Origin: Spongiimicrobium salis
Lineage (GTDB): Bacteria > Bacteroidota > Bacteroidia > Flavobacteriales > Flavobacteriaceae
Direction of reading: 5' to 3'
NCBI RefSeq assembly: GCF_043678055.1
Contig: NZ_JBHEQA010000001.1
Coordinates: forward strand, 930,001 to 994,000
Length of the DNA stretch: 64,000 bases
The first letter of the stretch is position 1; every line of letters starts with the position of its first letter. The notes under the pieces were generated by a model that was not told where the DNA came from, did no database searches, and saw nothing but the letters and a program-made list of their open reading frames with translations. A program made the position numbers and the translations under genes. This document shows, piece by piece, positions 25,628-34,634 of the stretch.

Positions 25628-27211
25628 TTAAATTTTAATGGGGGTCTTGATCTGATTCACTTGTCTCAAAATATTCAATGGATTTTCATTCTTAAGTTCA
25701 TCTGGCAATAGGGCATTGGGACAATTTTGATAACTGCATGGGCGTACCCAACGCTTTATAGCATCTACTCCTACAGAGGTAAATCTGGCATCCGAAGTTG
25801 CCGGATACGGGCCTCCATGTAACATGGAAGGACATACTTCCACGCCAGTAGGCACTCCGTTAAAAATAAGACGTCCTACTTTTTGCTGTAAAGCTGAAAT
25901 GATCCCTGCGTTATTCCCAAAATCTGTAGTACTTCCAAGGATGGTCCCTGTAAGTTGTCCTTCCAGATGATCGATCACTTTTTCCAACTGTGCAATATCA
26001 TCACATTCCACAATCATTGAAAAGGGTCCGAATACTTCTTGATGTAGTGTTTTATTTTGGATGAAACTTTCGCCGGAAACCTTGGTAATGGCCTGTTTGG
26101 CATAGTTGGATTGCACTTCTTTTTCGTAATCCATAACAACATCCAATGTCGCATGGGCCATTGCTTTTTCTTTGTTTGTGCTGTAGGCGGTATTGATATT
26201 GGGATGCAACATGCAAGAAGGGGCTATAGTTGCTATTTCATCCCGTAATACGGTAATGAATTTTGATAACTCCGCTCCTTTAATCCCCAATATCAACCCA
26301 GGGTTGGTACAAAACTGACCAGCCCCCAAAGTTATGGATCCCGCATAGGTTTTGGCCCAATGACCTCCCTCCTCTTTCAAAGCTTCTGGCAACAATACCA
26401 CCGGATTAATACTTCCCATCTCTGCAAAAACCGGAATGGGTTCCGGTCGTTGGGATGCCAAATCAAACAATGCCCTTCCACCTTTTAAACTTCCCGTAAA
26501 ACCAACACCTTTTACTTTAGGATGCAACACCAATTGCTGTCCAACTTCTATTCCGCTGCTATTGATATTGGAGAAAACTCCATTAGGCATACCTGTTTTA
26601 TTTGCCGCCTTAATAATCGCAGAAGCTACCAACTCTCCGGTTCCGGCATGCATTGGATGCGATTTTACAATCACGGGACAACCTGCAGCCAAGGCTGAAG
26701 CCGTATCTCCTCCTGCTGTTGAAAATGCCAAAGGAAAATTAGAAGCGCCAAATACTACAATGGGACCTATGGGCACCAACATTTTACGCAGATCCACTTT
26801 AGGCAGGGGTTTTCGTTCGGGTTGTGCGGTATCTATACTAGCTTCCACCCAAGAACCTTCACTAATATGGGCCGCAAAAGCACGCAATTGCCCTAAAGTT
26901 CTACCACGCTCTCCCTTTGCCCTTCCAGAAGGAAGTCCACTTTCAGCAATATAGGTGTTGATCAGCTCATCGCCTAGCGCTTCTATTTCATCTGCTATAG
27001 CATTTAAAAACGCTGCTTTCCGCATCCCGGAAACTGTGCTGTATTCTTTAAAAGCAGTAGCAGCCAATTGCACTGCTCGATCAATCTCATCAGGTATGGC
27101 CTCAACAAACACATTTTCATTTTCCATATTCAATTGAGGATTGAAGGTTGTGTATGTTTTGGTTCCTTGAGCCATTAATTGATTGCCGATATAATTCTTT
27201 CCTGTAATCAT
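25628..27211 (-). CDS. 2-Oxoglutarate semialdehyde dehydrogenase
   Basis: This 527-aa protein belongs to the aldehyde dehydrogenase superfamily, NADP-type. The catalytic cysteine is in GAGQFCTNPG (~305), the general-base glutamate in FAEMGSINP (~268), and the nucleotide loop is GFTGSLKGGRAL. The length matches 2,5-dioxovalerate dehydrogenases. In this operon it should oxidise 2-oxoglutarate semialdehyde to 2-oxoglutarate, the final step of trans-4-hydroxyproline breakdown. It lies 11 bases before the DUF885 gene and about 95 bases after the deaminase. Confidence 0.9.
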   Translation of the reverse strand: MITGKNYIGNQLMAQGTKTYTTFNPQLNMENENVFVEAIPDEIDRAVQLAATAFKEYSTVSGMRKAAFLNAIADEIEALGDELINTYIAESGLPSGRAKGERGRTLGQLRAFAAHISEGSWVEASIDTAQPERKPLPKVDLRKMLVPIGPIVVFGASNFPLAFSTAGGDTASALAAGCPVIVKSHPMHAGTGELVASAIIKAANKTGMPNGVFSNINSSGIEVGQQLVLHPKVKGVGFTGSLKGGRALFDLASQRPEPIPVFAEMGSINPVVLLPEALKEEGGHWAKTYAGSITLGAGQFCTNPGLILGIKGAELSKFITVLRDEIATIAPSCMLHPNINTAYSTNKEKAMAHATLDVVMDYEKEVQSNYAKQAITKVSGESFIQNKTLHQEVFGPFSMIVECDDIAQLEKVIDHLEGQLTGTILGSTTDFGNNAGIISALQQKVGRLIFNGVPTGVEVCPSMLHGGPYPATSDARFTSVGVDAIKRWVRPCSYQNCPNALLPDELKNENPLNILRQVNQIKTPIKI

Positions 27212-27305
27212 TTTAGTAGATTCTTTTTAAGTGAGTGTATTCCTTCTTTTTAGCTATTGACAAGATGTTTTTTTCCGGATTCCCTATCCCATCTCCAACA
27301 GATTA

Positions 27306-28235
27306 CTACTCTAAAACGGCACTTAGGTTTTTATACTCCGGAAGTACAGGCCTGCTTTTCATTCCTTCGTCAATAATTCTTTGCACATGCGCTCTTTCTT
27401 CCCCATATAAAGGAAGTCTGGGCGCACGGACATTTTCTGTACCAATTCCAGTAGCTACTTCAGCTAATTTTATATTTTGCACCAATTTGGGATTGATATC
27501 CAATTCCAATAAGGGTAAAAACCATCGATATATTTCCAAGGCCTCTTTGATTCTTCCCGCTTTTTGCAGCTCGTAAATGGCCACTGTTTCCCGAGGAAAG
27601 GCACAAACCAAACCTGCAACCCAACCATCGGCTCCCATTAAAAGACTTTCCAAGGCCAGCGTATCTACTCCGGTCAAAATTTTTAAGCGATCACCAAATC
27701 GATTTTTAATCCGGGTTACGTTCGAAATATCTCTTGTAGATTCCTTGACCGCCTCAATATTATCGCATTCCAAGAGTTCCTGAAACATATCCAAGGTCAC
27801 TTTAATTTTATAATCCACTGGGTTATTATATACCATTATGGGCAAGGAAGTACTGTTAGCCACCGTCTTAAAGTATGTTACCGTCTCCCTATCCCCTGCA
27901 TTATAGCGCATGGGCGGCAACATCATTAAACCTTCTGCCCCATCTTCTTCTGCCTTTTGGGCAGCCGCTATAGCTCCTTTGGTGGTTTGTTCTGCTATAT
28001 TCATTAATACGGGCACGCGACCATTGACCATTGTTATGGTATTTTTTGTAAGCAGGCGCTTCTCATCGTCGCTCAGCGTACTTGCCTCTCCTAAGGTTCC
28101 ACCAAGTACAATACCGTGTACTCCCGCATCGAGTTGTGCATTGATATTACGTTCAAACATTTGAAAATCTAAAGTATCATCATCTTTAAATTTTGTAGTC
28201 ACTGCAGGCATAATGCCTTCCCATCGTAAAGCCAT
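27306..28235 (-). CDS. 1-Pyrroline-4-hydroxy-2-carboxylate deaminase (DHDPS family)
   Basis: This 309-aa (beta/alpha)8 class I aldolase-like protein is of the dihydrodipicolinate synthase family. The Schiff-base lysine is in EAVKESTRD (~163) and the tyrosine in MVYNNPVDY (~135); GGTLGEASTL is the phosphate- or pyruvate-side loop. Context makes it the hydroxyproline-pathway deaminase giving 2-oxoglutarate semialdehyde and ammonia, rather than a lysine biosynthesis enzyme. It is the first gene of the minus-strand operon; the AraC regulator is divergent, 175 bases away. Confidence 0.87.
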   Translation of the reverse strand: MALRWEGIMPAVTTKFKDDDTLDFQMFERNINAQLDAGVHGIVLGGTLGEASTLSDDEKRLLTKNTITMVNGRVPVLMNIAEQTTKGAIAAAQKAEEDGAEGLMMLPPMRYNAGDRETVTYFKTVANSTSLPIMVYNNPVDYKIKVTLDMFQELLECDNIEAVKESTRDISNVTRIKNRFGDRLKILTGVDTLALESLLMGADGWVAGLVCAFPRETVAIYELQKAGRIKEALEIYRWFLPLLELDINPKLVQNIKLAEVATGIGTENVRAPRLPLYGEERAHVQRIIDEGMKSRPVLPEYKNLSAVLE

Positions 28236-28410
28236 ATTTAAATTTTTTATAAAGGTACTTCTAGATGGTTCAATTTCAGTACGCTCTTTTTATCCATTTA
28301 TGGTATTATATTATCCCATAATTTTATTTTAATATATTAAATGAATAGTATTTGCTTATTTTGAATACATTATCATCAAATAAATAGCATAGCAAAAAAA
28401 GGAACCCATC

Positions 28411-29262
28411 ATGAAAGTACTCCCTTTTATCATCCCTAAACCAGAGCAAGCAGCACTGGTCTTCCAGGAAGATCATGAGCTTATTTTTTACGATAAATTC
28501 CATCAGCATAAGGAAATCCAAATTAGTTTGATCATTGAAGGAGAAGGCACCTTAATTGTTGGCGACACCATAAATTATTACAAAACTGGAGATGTTCTTG
28601 TCATAGGCAGCAATCTCCCCCATGTTTTTAAGAGCGATGTAAAAAAAACGGGGCAGTCCCATATGCTCACCTTATTTTTCACGGAGGATGCTTTTGGGAA
28701 AGACTTTTTTAAACTGGAAGATTTAAAGGAATTAGATCGATTCTTTAAGAGAGCCGCATATGGTTTTAAAGTGAAAACCCATGAAAATAATTTAGAACTC
28801 TTATTCTATAGATTAAAAGATGCTACCAAGCTCTCCCAGTTCATTTTATTATTTGAAATATTAAATGTAATCTCTAAGCAAACCTATGAAAGCTTGTCTT
28901 CTTTTATTTACGACAAAAAATACAATGATATTGAAGGTAAACGCATGCGGGACGTTATGGAATACACCATGAACAATTTTCATAATGAGATTACACTAGA
29001 AAACATTGCCACCATGGCAGCGATGACTAAAAATGCATTTTGTAAGTATTTTAAAAAACGTACCAACAAAACCTATTTTACATTTTTAAATGAATTGCGC
29101 ATTGAAAATGCCTGTAAATTGTTACAGTCTGATAAGGGATTTACTATTTCCCAAATAGCGGACAAATCAGGATTCAATAGTATCTCTAATTTTAACCGAC
29201 AATTCAAGGCAATCAAGCATATGAATCCGATGGCGTTTAAACGGGATCAATCCAAATCCTAG
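28411..29262 (+). CDS. AraC-family regulator of the hydroxyproline operon
   Basis: This 283-aa protein has an N-terminal cupin (about residues 20-100, with EIQISLIIEGEGTL and GDVLVIGSNLPH) and a C-terminal double HTH (about 175-280, with SQIADKSGFNSISNFNRQF). The cupin is the usual effector-binding part. Its divergent position next to the deaminase gene makes it the likely hydroxyproline-responsive activator; this is inference. The ATG is preceded by AAAGGAACCC, a fair ribosome binding site for this phylum. The intergenic region is about 80% A+T by appearance. Confidence 0.85.
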   Translation: MKVLPFIIPKPEQAALVFQEDHELIFYDKFHQHKEIQISLIIEGEGTLIVGDTINYYKTGDVLVIGSNLPHVFKSDVKKTGQSHMLTLFFTEDAFGKDFFKLEDLKELDRFFKRAAYGFKVKTHENNLELLFYRLKDATKLSQFILLFEILNVISKQTYESLSSFIYDKKYNDIEGKRMRDVMEYTMNNFHNEITLENIATMAAMTKNAFCKYFKKRTNKTYFTFLNELRIENACKLLQSDKGFTISQIADKSGFNSISNFNRQFKAIKHMNPMAFKRDQSKS

Positions 29263-29273
29263 AAAAATCGGAC

Positions 29274-29849
29274 TTATTTATTTTGCAGTTTTTTACATTG
29301 GATTTTCCAAGTGGGGTATACAATGCTTTCGTCTTTATTGACCCAGGCCCCAAGCCAGTCGAAGCCTTTATCGGAGATATTGGAAAAGGCAATCTTAAAA
29401 AAGCCATCCATTCCATTAGGAGCTTTTTGTTCACTGTACAATATCATTTGTCCCTCTTTCATGCCTCCTTTCCATGCTGTTAATTGGGGAGAGGCTACCG
29501 TTGAACTATAGTAGTGTACATACCAACTGCCATCGGCTTCATTAAATTGCCGTATACTTCCAGAATGTCGTCCGTCTGCCTTTAGGGTTTCATCCTGCAC
29601 GGCCATGCCATTCATAATATATTTGAATTTCCATAGCATTTCTACCGGCTCTGCCCAAGTCTGATCTTGTTTTCTACTTACGGAGCTACATTGGCATAAC
29701 CCAATCAACTGCTGATAATCCTGAACCGATCTGGCTGCTTTTGGGTTTGGCAGTCCATATGGATGTTCTACAGATGGCTCATATTCGTACTGGGCAAAGC
29801 CTGTAAAACCAACCATACCGAGTATCAGGAAACCTATTACTTTTTTCAT
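29274..29849 (-). CDS. Secreted protein of unknown function
   Basis: I start at the ATG giving MKKVIGFLILGM, an obvious signal peptide cleaved near GFAQ; the longer frame adds eight charged residues. The mature protein, about 170 aa, is rich in aromatic residues (SWYVHYYSS, GFDWLGAW). It has a CQC pair and reads like the flavobacterial proteins related to DUF1579. No catalytic motif is evident. It converges with the AraC gene 12 bases away and has its own upstream region of about 90 bases before the LytTR gene's end. Confidence 0.6.
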   Translation of the reverse strand: MKKVIGFLILGMVGFTGFAQYEYEPSVEHPYGLPNPKAARSVQDYQQLIGLCQCSSVSRKQDQTWAEPVEMLWKFKYIMNGMAVQDETLKADGRHSGSIRQFNEADGSWYVHYYSSTVASPQLTAWKGGMKEGQMILYSEQKAPNGMDGFFKIAFSNISDKGFDWLGAWVNKDESIVYPTWKIQCKKLQNK

Positions 29850-29937
29850 CTTGCTTTTATTTGATTTCCTCAAATAGACCTTTAATTGGGGCAGGAAACA
29901 AGGAAAATGCAGTAAACCGTACTAAAAATGCTGCGAA

Positions 29938-30822
29938 TTAAGGTGCCAAATCCACTGGTGTTTTAGAATAGAATGTGCGTAAGGCGGACATTTTGTTTTT
30001 GGATACGGAAAGTGCTTTCCCATTCTTCAATTTCAACACCCTTTCTTTTACGTTAAACTCAGCAACGAGCTGTGCGTTCACAATATGTTTCCTGTGGACC
30101 CTTATGAAGTGATCTGGCAGTTTTTGCTCCAAAGCTTTTAGCGATATTCGCATGACGTAGGCTTTATCTCCTGAGCAAATAATTTTCACGCAATAATCAT
30201 CCGCTTCAATATACTGAATGTCATTGATGGTGACTGCTTTGTATCGGTTTCCAATTTTAATGGTCAATATTTTTTCCTGGTCATGGGATTCTTCCCGCAA
30301 TTTGGCATACAGTTGCTTGTTGATTTTTTTTAAATCCCCCAATCTCTCGATGCTAACCGAAAGCGCCTTATTCTCTCGATACAAAAACAAAATACAGGAA
30401 ATAGCAATATAGCCCAAAATAAACAGTGGTGCTTTTTGAAAGGCAAAGAAGATCATATAATCTTCAAAAAATGAAGGGCCATGAAATGGAGTTCCCGAAA
30501 GGTACCAGGAGATTCCTGAAATTAAAAGTATATTTAAAATTACTAGAAATACGATCAAAACGCCATACTGAAAAATGGTCTTTCCCAAGTGTATGGTTTC
30601 CTTTCTTTTCCACGTATACACCACCAATGGTGTCGCTAAAAATGCCCATATGACCCAGCGGTAGCTTTGATTTTTTAAAAGTTCAAAAAACCGTACTTCC
30701 GGAGCCAAATCAAACCTGATCAAATAGTATTGTTGCTGAAAAGTTTCAAATACAATAGATAGTGTCATGATAACAATAAGAAAAAACAGCATGCGCCTAG
30801 TATTATAGTGTGCCTTCAGCAT
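29938..30822 (-). CDS. Membrane-anchored LytTR transcriptional regulator
   Basis: This 294-aa protein has four predicted membrane helices in the first ~150 residues, then a short coiled linker (ERLGDLKKINKQLYAKLREE). It ends in a LytTR DNA-binding domain (about 195-285, with INDIQYIEADDYCVKI and FIRVHRKHIVNAQLV). There is no receiver domain, so it is a one-component membrane sensor. Targets are not visible. It is divergent from the polysaccharide deacetylase gene at 31016, which could be one. Confidence 0.8.
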   Translation of the reverse strand: MLKAHYNTRRMLFFLIVIMTLSIVFETFQQQYYLIRFDLAPEVRFFELLKNQSYRWVIWAFLATPLVVYTWKRKETIHLGKTIFQYGVLIVFLVILNILLISGISWYLSGTPFHGPSFFEDYMIFFAFQKAPLFILGYIAISCILFLYRENKALSVSIERLGDLKKINKQLYAKLREESHDQEKILTIKIGNRYKAVTINDIQYIEADDYCVKIICSGDKAYVMRISLKALEQKLPDHFIRVHRKHIVNAQLVAEFNVKERVLKLKNGKALSVSKNKMSALRTFYSKTPVDLAP

Positions 30823-31015
30823 TGGGATTCTTTACTTTAGTGATTTCTATTTTTTTAAGATAATGATTTAAGTCCTGTAAATCAAGCCAAGATTTTTTGA
30901 GGAAATAAAAGAAGTTATTCACTTGACTACCACAATGACATAAAAATGTATCTTAGATAGAGTATTGGAATGCCCTGGACTCTTTTTTAGCATAAATACC
31001 AATTTAAAGGCCCCT

Positions 31016-31990
31016 ATGAAATCAATTCAACGCTTATTTTTTCCATTGCTCATACTTTTTGTAGGATGTAAAGAATCTACGGAAAGGCAGATAGAAAAAG
31101 AAACGAAAGTACCAAAGAAAGCAACAATAGTGCAACCTACAGTGAGTTTTACATTTGATGACGGGAATACTTCTGATATTCTGGATTTCCCGTTTGAGGA
31201 ATGGAATAGTAGGATACTATCGCACTTAGAAAAAGAACAGCTAAAGGCCGTATTTTTTGTAACAGGAAGGAACAAATTAGACAAAAAAGGGCAATTTCTA
31301 TTGGAAAGCTGGAATGCGAAAGGACATAAAATTGCCAATCATTCCTACTCTCATCCCAATTTCAATTCCCCAAAAAACACTGCCTCTCTTTTTGAAATTG
31401 AATTAAAAAAAACAGATGCCATTATTTCTAAATACAGCAATGCAATACCACTTTTTCGCTTTCCTTATTTAAAGGAAGGGCAACATAAAACGAAAGTGGA
31501 CAGTATCCGCAATATTCTTGCGCAAAACAACTATACCAATGGTTATGTCACCATAGATGCATCGGATTGGTACGTTAACCAACGACTTATAGGAAGAATT
31601 AAGAAAGTAGGTTTCAAAAATGCCGAAATTACAAAGTATAAGGACTTCTATATCGGGCATATTCTGGAACGGGCCCAGTATTATGAAAAGCTTTCTTATG
31701 AAATCAACGGAAGGCATATCCCCCATACCCTGCTCCTTCATCACAATTTAACCTCTGCTTTATTTCTGGGCGACTTAATTGCGGCATTCAAAGAAAAAGG
31801 TTGGAATGTTATTAACGCAGCGGATGCTTTTCAGGATGATCTTTTCAAGACATCGCCGAAATCTGATTTTGCAGGAGAAAGTTTGATCTATGCATTGGCC
31901 AAACAATCTGGAAAATATCAGCAATCCCTGAGATATCCTGCTGAAGATAGCCGTTATGAAAAAGATAAAATGAGTGGTTTAGGGTTATAA
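31016..31990 (+). CDS. Polysaccharide deacetylase-family lipoprotein
   Basis: The ATG at 31016 gives a lipoprotein signal ending LILFVGC (Cys ~15); an earlier frame start lacks this. The NodB-homology domain shows SFTFDDG (~45), the metal-binding HKIANHSYSHPNF (~105), LFRFPYLKEG and LLHHN near the C-terminal part. The motif-2 HSYSH is intact, so it may remove acetyl groups from a glycan. A long C-terminal tail (ESLIYALAKQSGKYQQS) is atypical. It acts at the periplasmic face or outer membrane. The substrate is unknown. Confidence 0.78.
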   Translation: MKSIQRLFFPLLILFVGCKESTERQIEKETKVPKKATIVQPTVSFTFDDGNTSDILDFPFEEWNSRILSHLEKEQLKAVFFVTGRNKLDKKGQFLLESWNAKGHKIANHSYSHPNFNSPKNTASLFEIELKKTDAIISKYSNAIPLFRFPYLKEGQHKTKVDSIRNILAQNNYTNGYVTIDASDWYVNQRLIGRIKKVGFKNAEITKYKDFYIGHILERAQYYEKLSYEINGRHIPHTLLLHHNLTSALFLGDLIAAFKEKGWNVINAADAFQDDLFKTSPKSDFAGESLIYALAKQSGKYQQSLRYPAEDSRYEKDKMSGLGL

Positions 31991-32005
31991 TACCGGCACG
32001 GAAGT

Positions 32006-32602
32006 TTATGTTTCTTGTTTAAGAAAGGTTTTTAAAAGTTCCAAATCGGGAATATTGGCAACCCGTGATAAAGAATGCGGCTTAAAGTCATCCGATACGG
32101 GATAGATAAAAACATCTTGATCCTGCACGATAATATTCTTTACCGCCTCCTTTTCAAATTGATCCAAAGAAGTACGTAAAAACGATATTCTCATCGTTTC
32201 AACCGGCATTTGAGGGCTATATGAGTTTCTTTCCCCTTTTAATTGTATTGCGAGTGCCTTTATCTCCTGATATAGGGCAAACCTAGGACAATCTCCCTCG
32301 ACAATTGCTCTTAGCGTCATCAAATCGTGAATATGAATCACCGATGTTAAAGGATAGGGTAAAAAATCATGGGATTTGGGGTAAATACAGATTCCTTTTT
32401 GATCCATTAAAATATCGGCCACTTCCTGATATTCCAATGTATCTGTTGTCGCCTTATAAAATAATATTTGCTCTCCCTTATGGGGATACATAAAGCATGC
32501 CTCGCCCCCTTCCATAAACATAGTCGCAAGTTGATAGATATCTGTATAAAGTGCTGCCCTAAGCTCCTTTATTTTTTCCTTAAAATAGGCCTCTGTCTTC
32601 AT
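32006..32602 (-). CDS. Hypothetical protein with an internal duplication
   Basis: This 198-aa soluble protein is of unknown function. Two stretches are related: residues ~69-103 (CIYPKSHDFLPYPLTSV, then IHDLMTLRAI) and ~163-196 (FIYPVSDDFKPHSLSRV, then IPDLELLKTF). Each unit ends in a short helix, so the protein looks like two copies of a small alpha/beta module joined by a helix. No signal peptide is seen. It converges with the deacetylase gene 15 bases away, so it is unlinked functionally. Confidence 0.6.
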   Translation of the reverse strand: MKTEAYFKEKIKELRAALYTDIYQLATMFMEGGEACFMYPHKGEQILFYKATTDTLEYQEVADILMDQKGICIYPKSHDFLPYPLTSVIHIHDLMTLRAIVEGDCPRFALYQEIKALAIQLKGERNSYSPQMPVETMRISFLRTSLDQFEKEAVKNIIVQDQDVFIYPVSDDFKPHSLSRVANIPDLELLKTFLKQET

Positions 32603-32686
32603 TGCTGATTATAATTACATCCAATCCCATCATCAAAGGATCAATGGATCTAAGTTACGAAAAGCATAAAATGTGGTCCTTCCTAA

Positions 32687-32848
32687 AAACTAAAATTACC
32701 AAAAGCCTCCAACCTTTACGTAAACGAAATTGGAGCATCTTCACCCAATGGTTTTGATGTGCGTATGGAATTCACCCTAAGCACATTAGGTAAAAATATG
32801 TACTTTAAAGCATTAATATTATTTTTACAGCGAACCAAAAGTACATGA
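32687..32848 (+). pseudogene. Possible gene remnant overlapping the GNAT start
   Basis: A frame open from 32687 reads LPKASNLYVNEIGASSPNGF and continues to a TGA at 32846 that overlaps the GNAT ATG (ATGA). There is no plausible start codon upstream. The amino-acid makeup looks coding rather than random. It may be the tail of a decayed gene once coupled to the acetyltransferase, or chance. Confidence 0.25.
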
Positions 32849-33321
32849 GTATTACATTTAAGAAGCTGTCTGAAATTGAAAAATCAGCAATTATAGATTT
32901 AATGAACCACCCCTTAGTAAGAAGGCAGATGCCTTTATTGAAAGGGCATTTCAGTGAAACTCATTGTGATAATTTTATCGCTTCCAAAGAACAACTTTGG
33001 CTGGAATATGGTTATGGCCCTTGGGCCTTTATCATAGATGGGCAATTTGGGGGTTGGGGCGGATTGCAGCTCGAAGACGGAGAAGTAGATCTGGCTTTGG
33101 TATTACATCCGGATTATTGGGGTATGGGAAAAACCTTATACAAAAAAATCATCGATATCGCCTTTAATGAAATGGACTTGTCCTCTGTGACTGTATTATT
33201 TCCTCCTTCAAGAACACGCATTAAAGGGTTCTTGCGCCTGGGATTCAAGAAGGACAAAGAATTGACCATTGGAAACGAATTGTTCATCCGATATAAATTG
33301 AATAAACCAACCAAAAATTAG
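32845..33321 (+). CDS. GNAT-family N-acetyltransferase
   Basis: This 158-aa single-domain protein has the GNAT topology. The acetyl-CoA loop is in LHPDYWGMGKTLYKKII (~90), where a GMGK replaces the common RGxGxG/A. The preceding strand is FGGWGGLQLEDGEVDLALVL, and a late FLRLGFKKD matches the family's C-terminal motif. The substrate is unknown; RimJ-like protein or small-molecule acetylation are both possible. Its ATG overlaps the stop of a possible gene remnant. Confidence 0.75.
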   Translation: MSITFKKLSEIEKSAIIDLMNHPLVRRQMPLLKGHFSETHCDNFIASKEQLWLEYGYGPWAFIIDGQFGGWGGLQLEDGEVDLALVLHPDYWGMGKTLYKKIIDIAFNEMDLSSVTVLFPPSRTRIKGFLRLGFKKDKELTIGNELFIRYKLNKPTKN

Positions 33322-33368
33322 GTCAAAGCGGAAGGAATGGGGTTCCATCATCACAATAAGAAAAGTTA

Positions 33369-33515
33369 ACGAAGAAGGCCATTGTAGTATTGGCAATACT
33401 ACTTTCTATGCGTTCTTGTAGTGGCAAGAAGACTATAAAAGAACCTATTTTAACTATGGAATGCGATTTCGGCTCAAAAGGCAGTTCGGAAAAGGAAATT
33501 TTGAAGCGGCAATAA
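33369..33515 (+). pseudogene. Remnant of a small lipoprotein gene
   Basis: In one frame the sequence reads TKKAIVVLAILLSMRSCSG, a typical lipoprotein leader, and stays open for 48 codons to a TAA at 33513. The expected start codon is ACG (33369-33371) instead of ATG, and the mature part is only about 30 residues. This is best read as the 5' fragment of a decayed lipoprotein gene. Confidence 0.35.
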
Positions 33516-33542
33516 TCAAACCTCATTTCTTTATGCCGGCTT

Positions 33543-34634
33543 TCACGATCGGTATTCACTTGGAGTTTGTCCCGTTCGTTTTTTAAAATTTCTTAAAAAA
33601 GATGACTTATTGGAAAAACCACTATCGTACGCAATATGAATAATTTTTGCCCTTTCATAGGCTTCGGAATCTAGTAACCTCTTGGCTTCTTCTATACGAT
33701 AAGAGTTTATTAAACCGTAAAAATTAGTGTTTAAGGTGTTGGATAGTAATTGCGAAAGTTTATCTTTTGTAATTCCCAATTCCAATGCCACCTGCTCCGG
33801 AGCAAGGTCATGCGCCAAGAATAGTTTTTTATTTGTCAATAGTTCCAACAATCTTTCCTTAAGGAGATTGGCATCTTCCTTCTTTATTTTGGAAAATTTA
33901 TACGATTCTTTTTTGGGGGGCGCATTCTGAATGATTTCTGGAAATAAGAATACCAGATATGCAAGACCATGTATGATTACAATCAATCCCAATATTTTAA
34001 AATGAACATTAAAAAAGGCCAAGGATGTCACAAAGTAAGCGATAAAGGTGAAAATGACCCGTGCAATTAAGTAGATAATCAAGGCAATGGTGAATTTCAT
34101 TAACCATTTATTCTTTAGTTTATCTTTTACTCCTACAGGTTGGAGATTTTTTAGTTTCAAGAAAGCGGTTTTAAAGAACCAAAACCCAAATCCCATATAC
34201 AATAGAAATCCCACCCAAAATTCAATCATGAAATCAGGAACAACGTCCACTTCTAAATTTCGCTCATAAACAGTAATCTTATATGCAGAATTGCTTAAAT
34301 AAAAAGGGATTAAAATAATCAGTTCATAAATAAAAGGGGTCAGGTGAAAAAGATGGATAGGTTTAAGTCTGTGATTGGGATTGATGCTAAAACATATAAA
34401 GTGATAGAACAACGCTGGAATCAGAAAATTTAAATGGGATGAAGTCAAATATAAATGAGGTGCCTGCCGAATATAACCATTCAAAAAAAACACGTTCTCG
34501 ATCAAAAAATATGAAAAAATCAAGATCATTAATGAAAGAAAAACATTCTTGGTTTTTTTGTATACAAATAGGATGGAGATTAAGAATAATCCATGAAAAG
34601 CACTAAACAAATAGATGAACTCAATTATTTTCAT
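33543..34634 (-). CDS. AraC-family regulator with membrane N-terminal half
   Basis: This 363-aa protein has about seven predicted membrane helices over the first ~225 residues, then an AraC-type HTH (about 255-362, with LGITKDKLSQLLSNTLNTNFY and SGFSNKSSFLRNFKKRTGQTP). This membrane-AraC design is common in Bacteroidota. Two relatives lie at 41485 and 46699 in this window. The signal it senses and its targets are unknown. An upstream non-coding or decayed region of 630 bases separates it from the epimerase gene. Confidence 0.82.
   Translation of the reverse strand: MKIIEFIYLFSAFHGLFLISILFVYKKTKNVFLSLMILIFSYFLIENVFFLNGYIRQAPHLYLTSSHLNFLIPALFYHFICFSINPNHRLKPIHLFHLTPFIYELIILIPFYLSNSAYKITVYERNLEVDVVPDFMIEFWVGFLLYMGFGFWFFKTAFLKLKNLQPVGVKDKLKNKWLMKFTIALIIYLIARVIFTFIAYFVTSLAFFNVHFKILGLIVIIHGLAYLVFLFPEIIQNAPPKKESYKFSKIKKEDANLLKERLLELLTNKKLFLAHDLAPEQVALELGITKDKLSQLLSNTLNTNFYGLINSYRIEEAKRLLDSEAYERAKIIHIAYDSGFSNKSSFLRNFKKRTGQTPSEYRS

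Noticed and set aside
33323..33559. 78-codon minus-strand frame opposite the lipoprotein remnant
   Set aside because: The product lacks any domain or regular start context and lies opposite a more convincing coding remnant on the plus strand.
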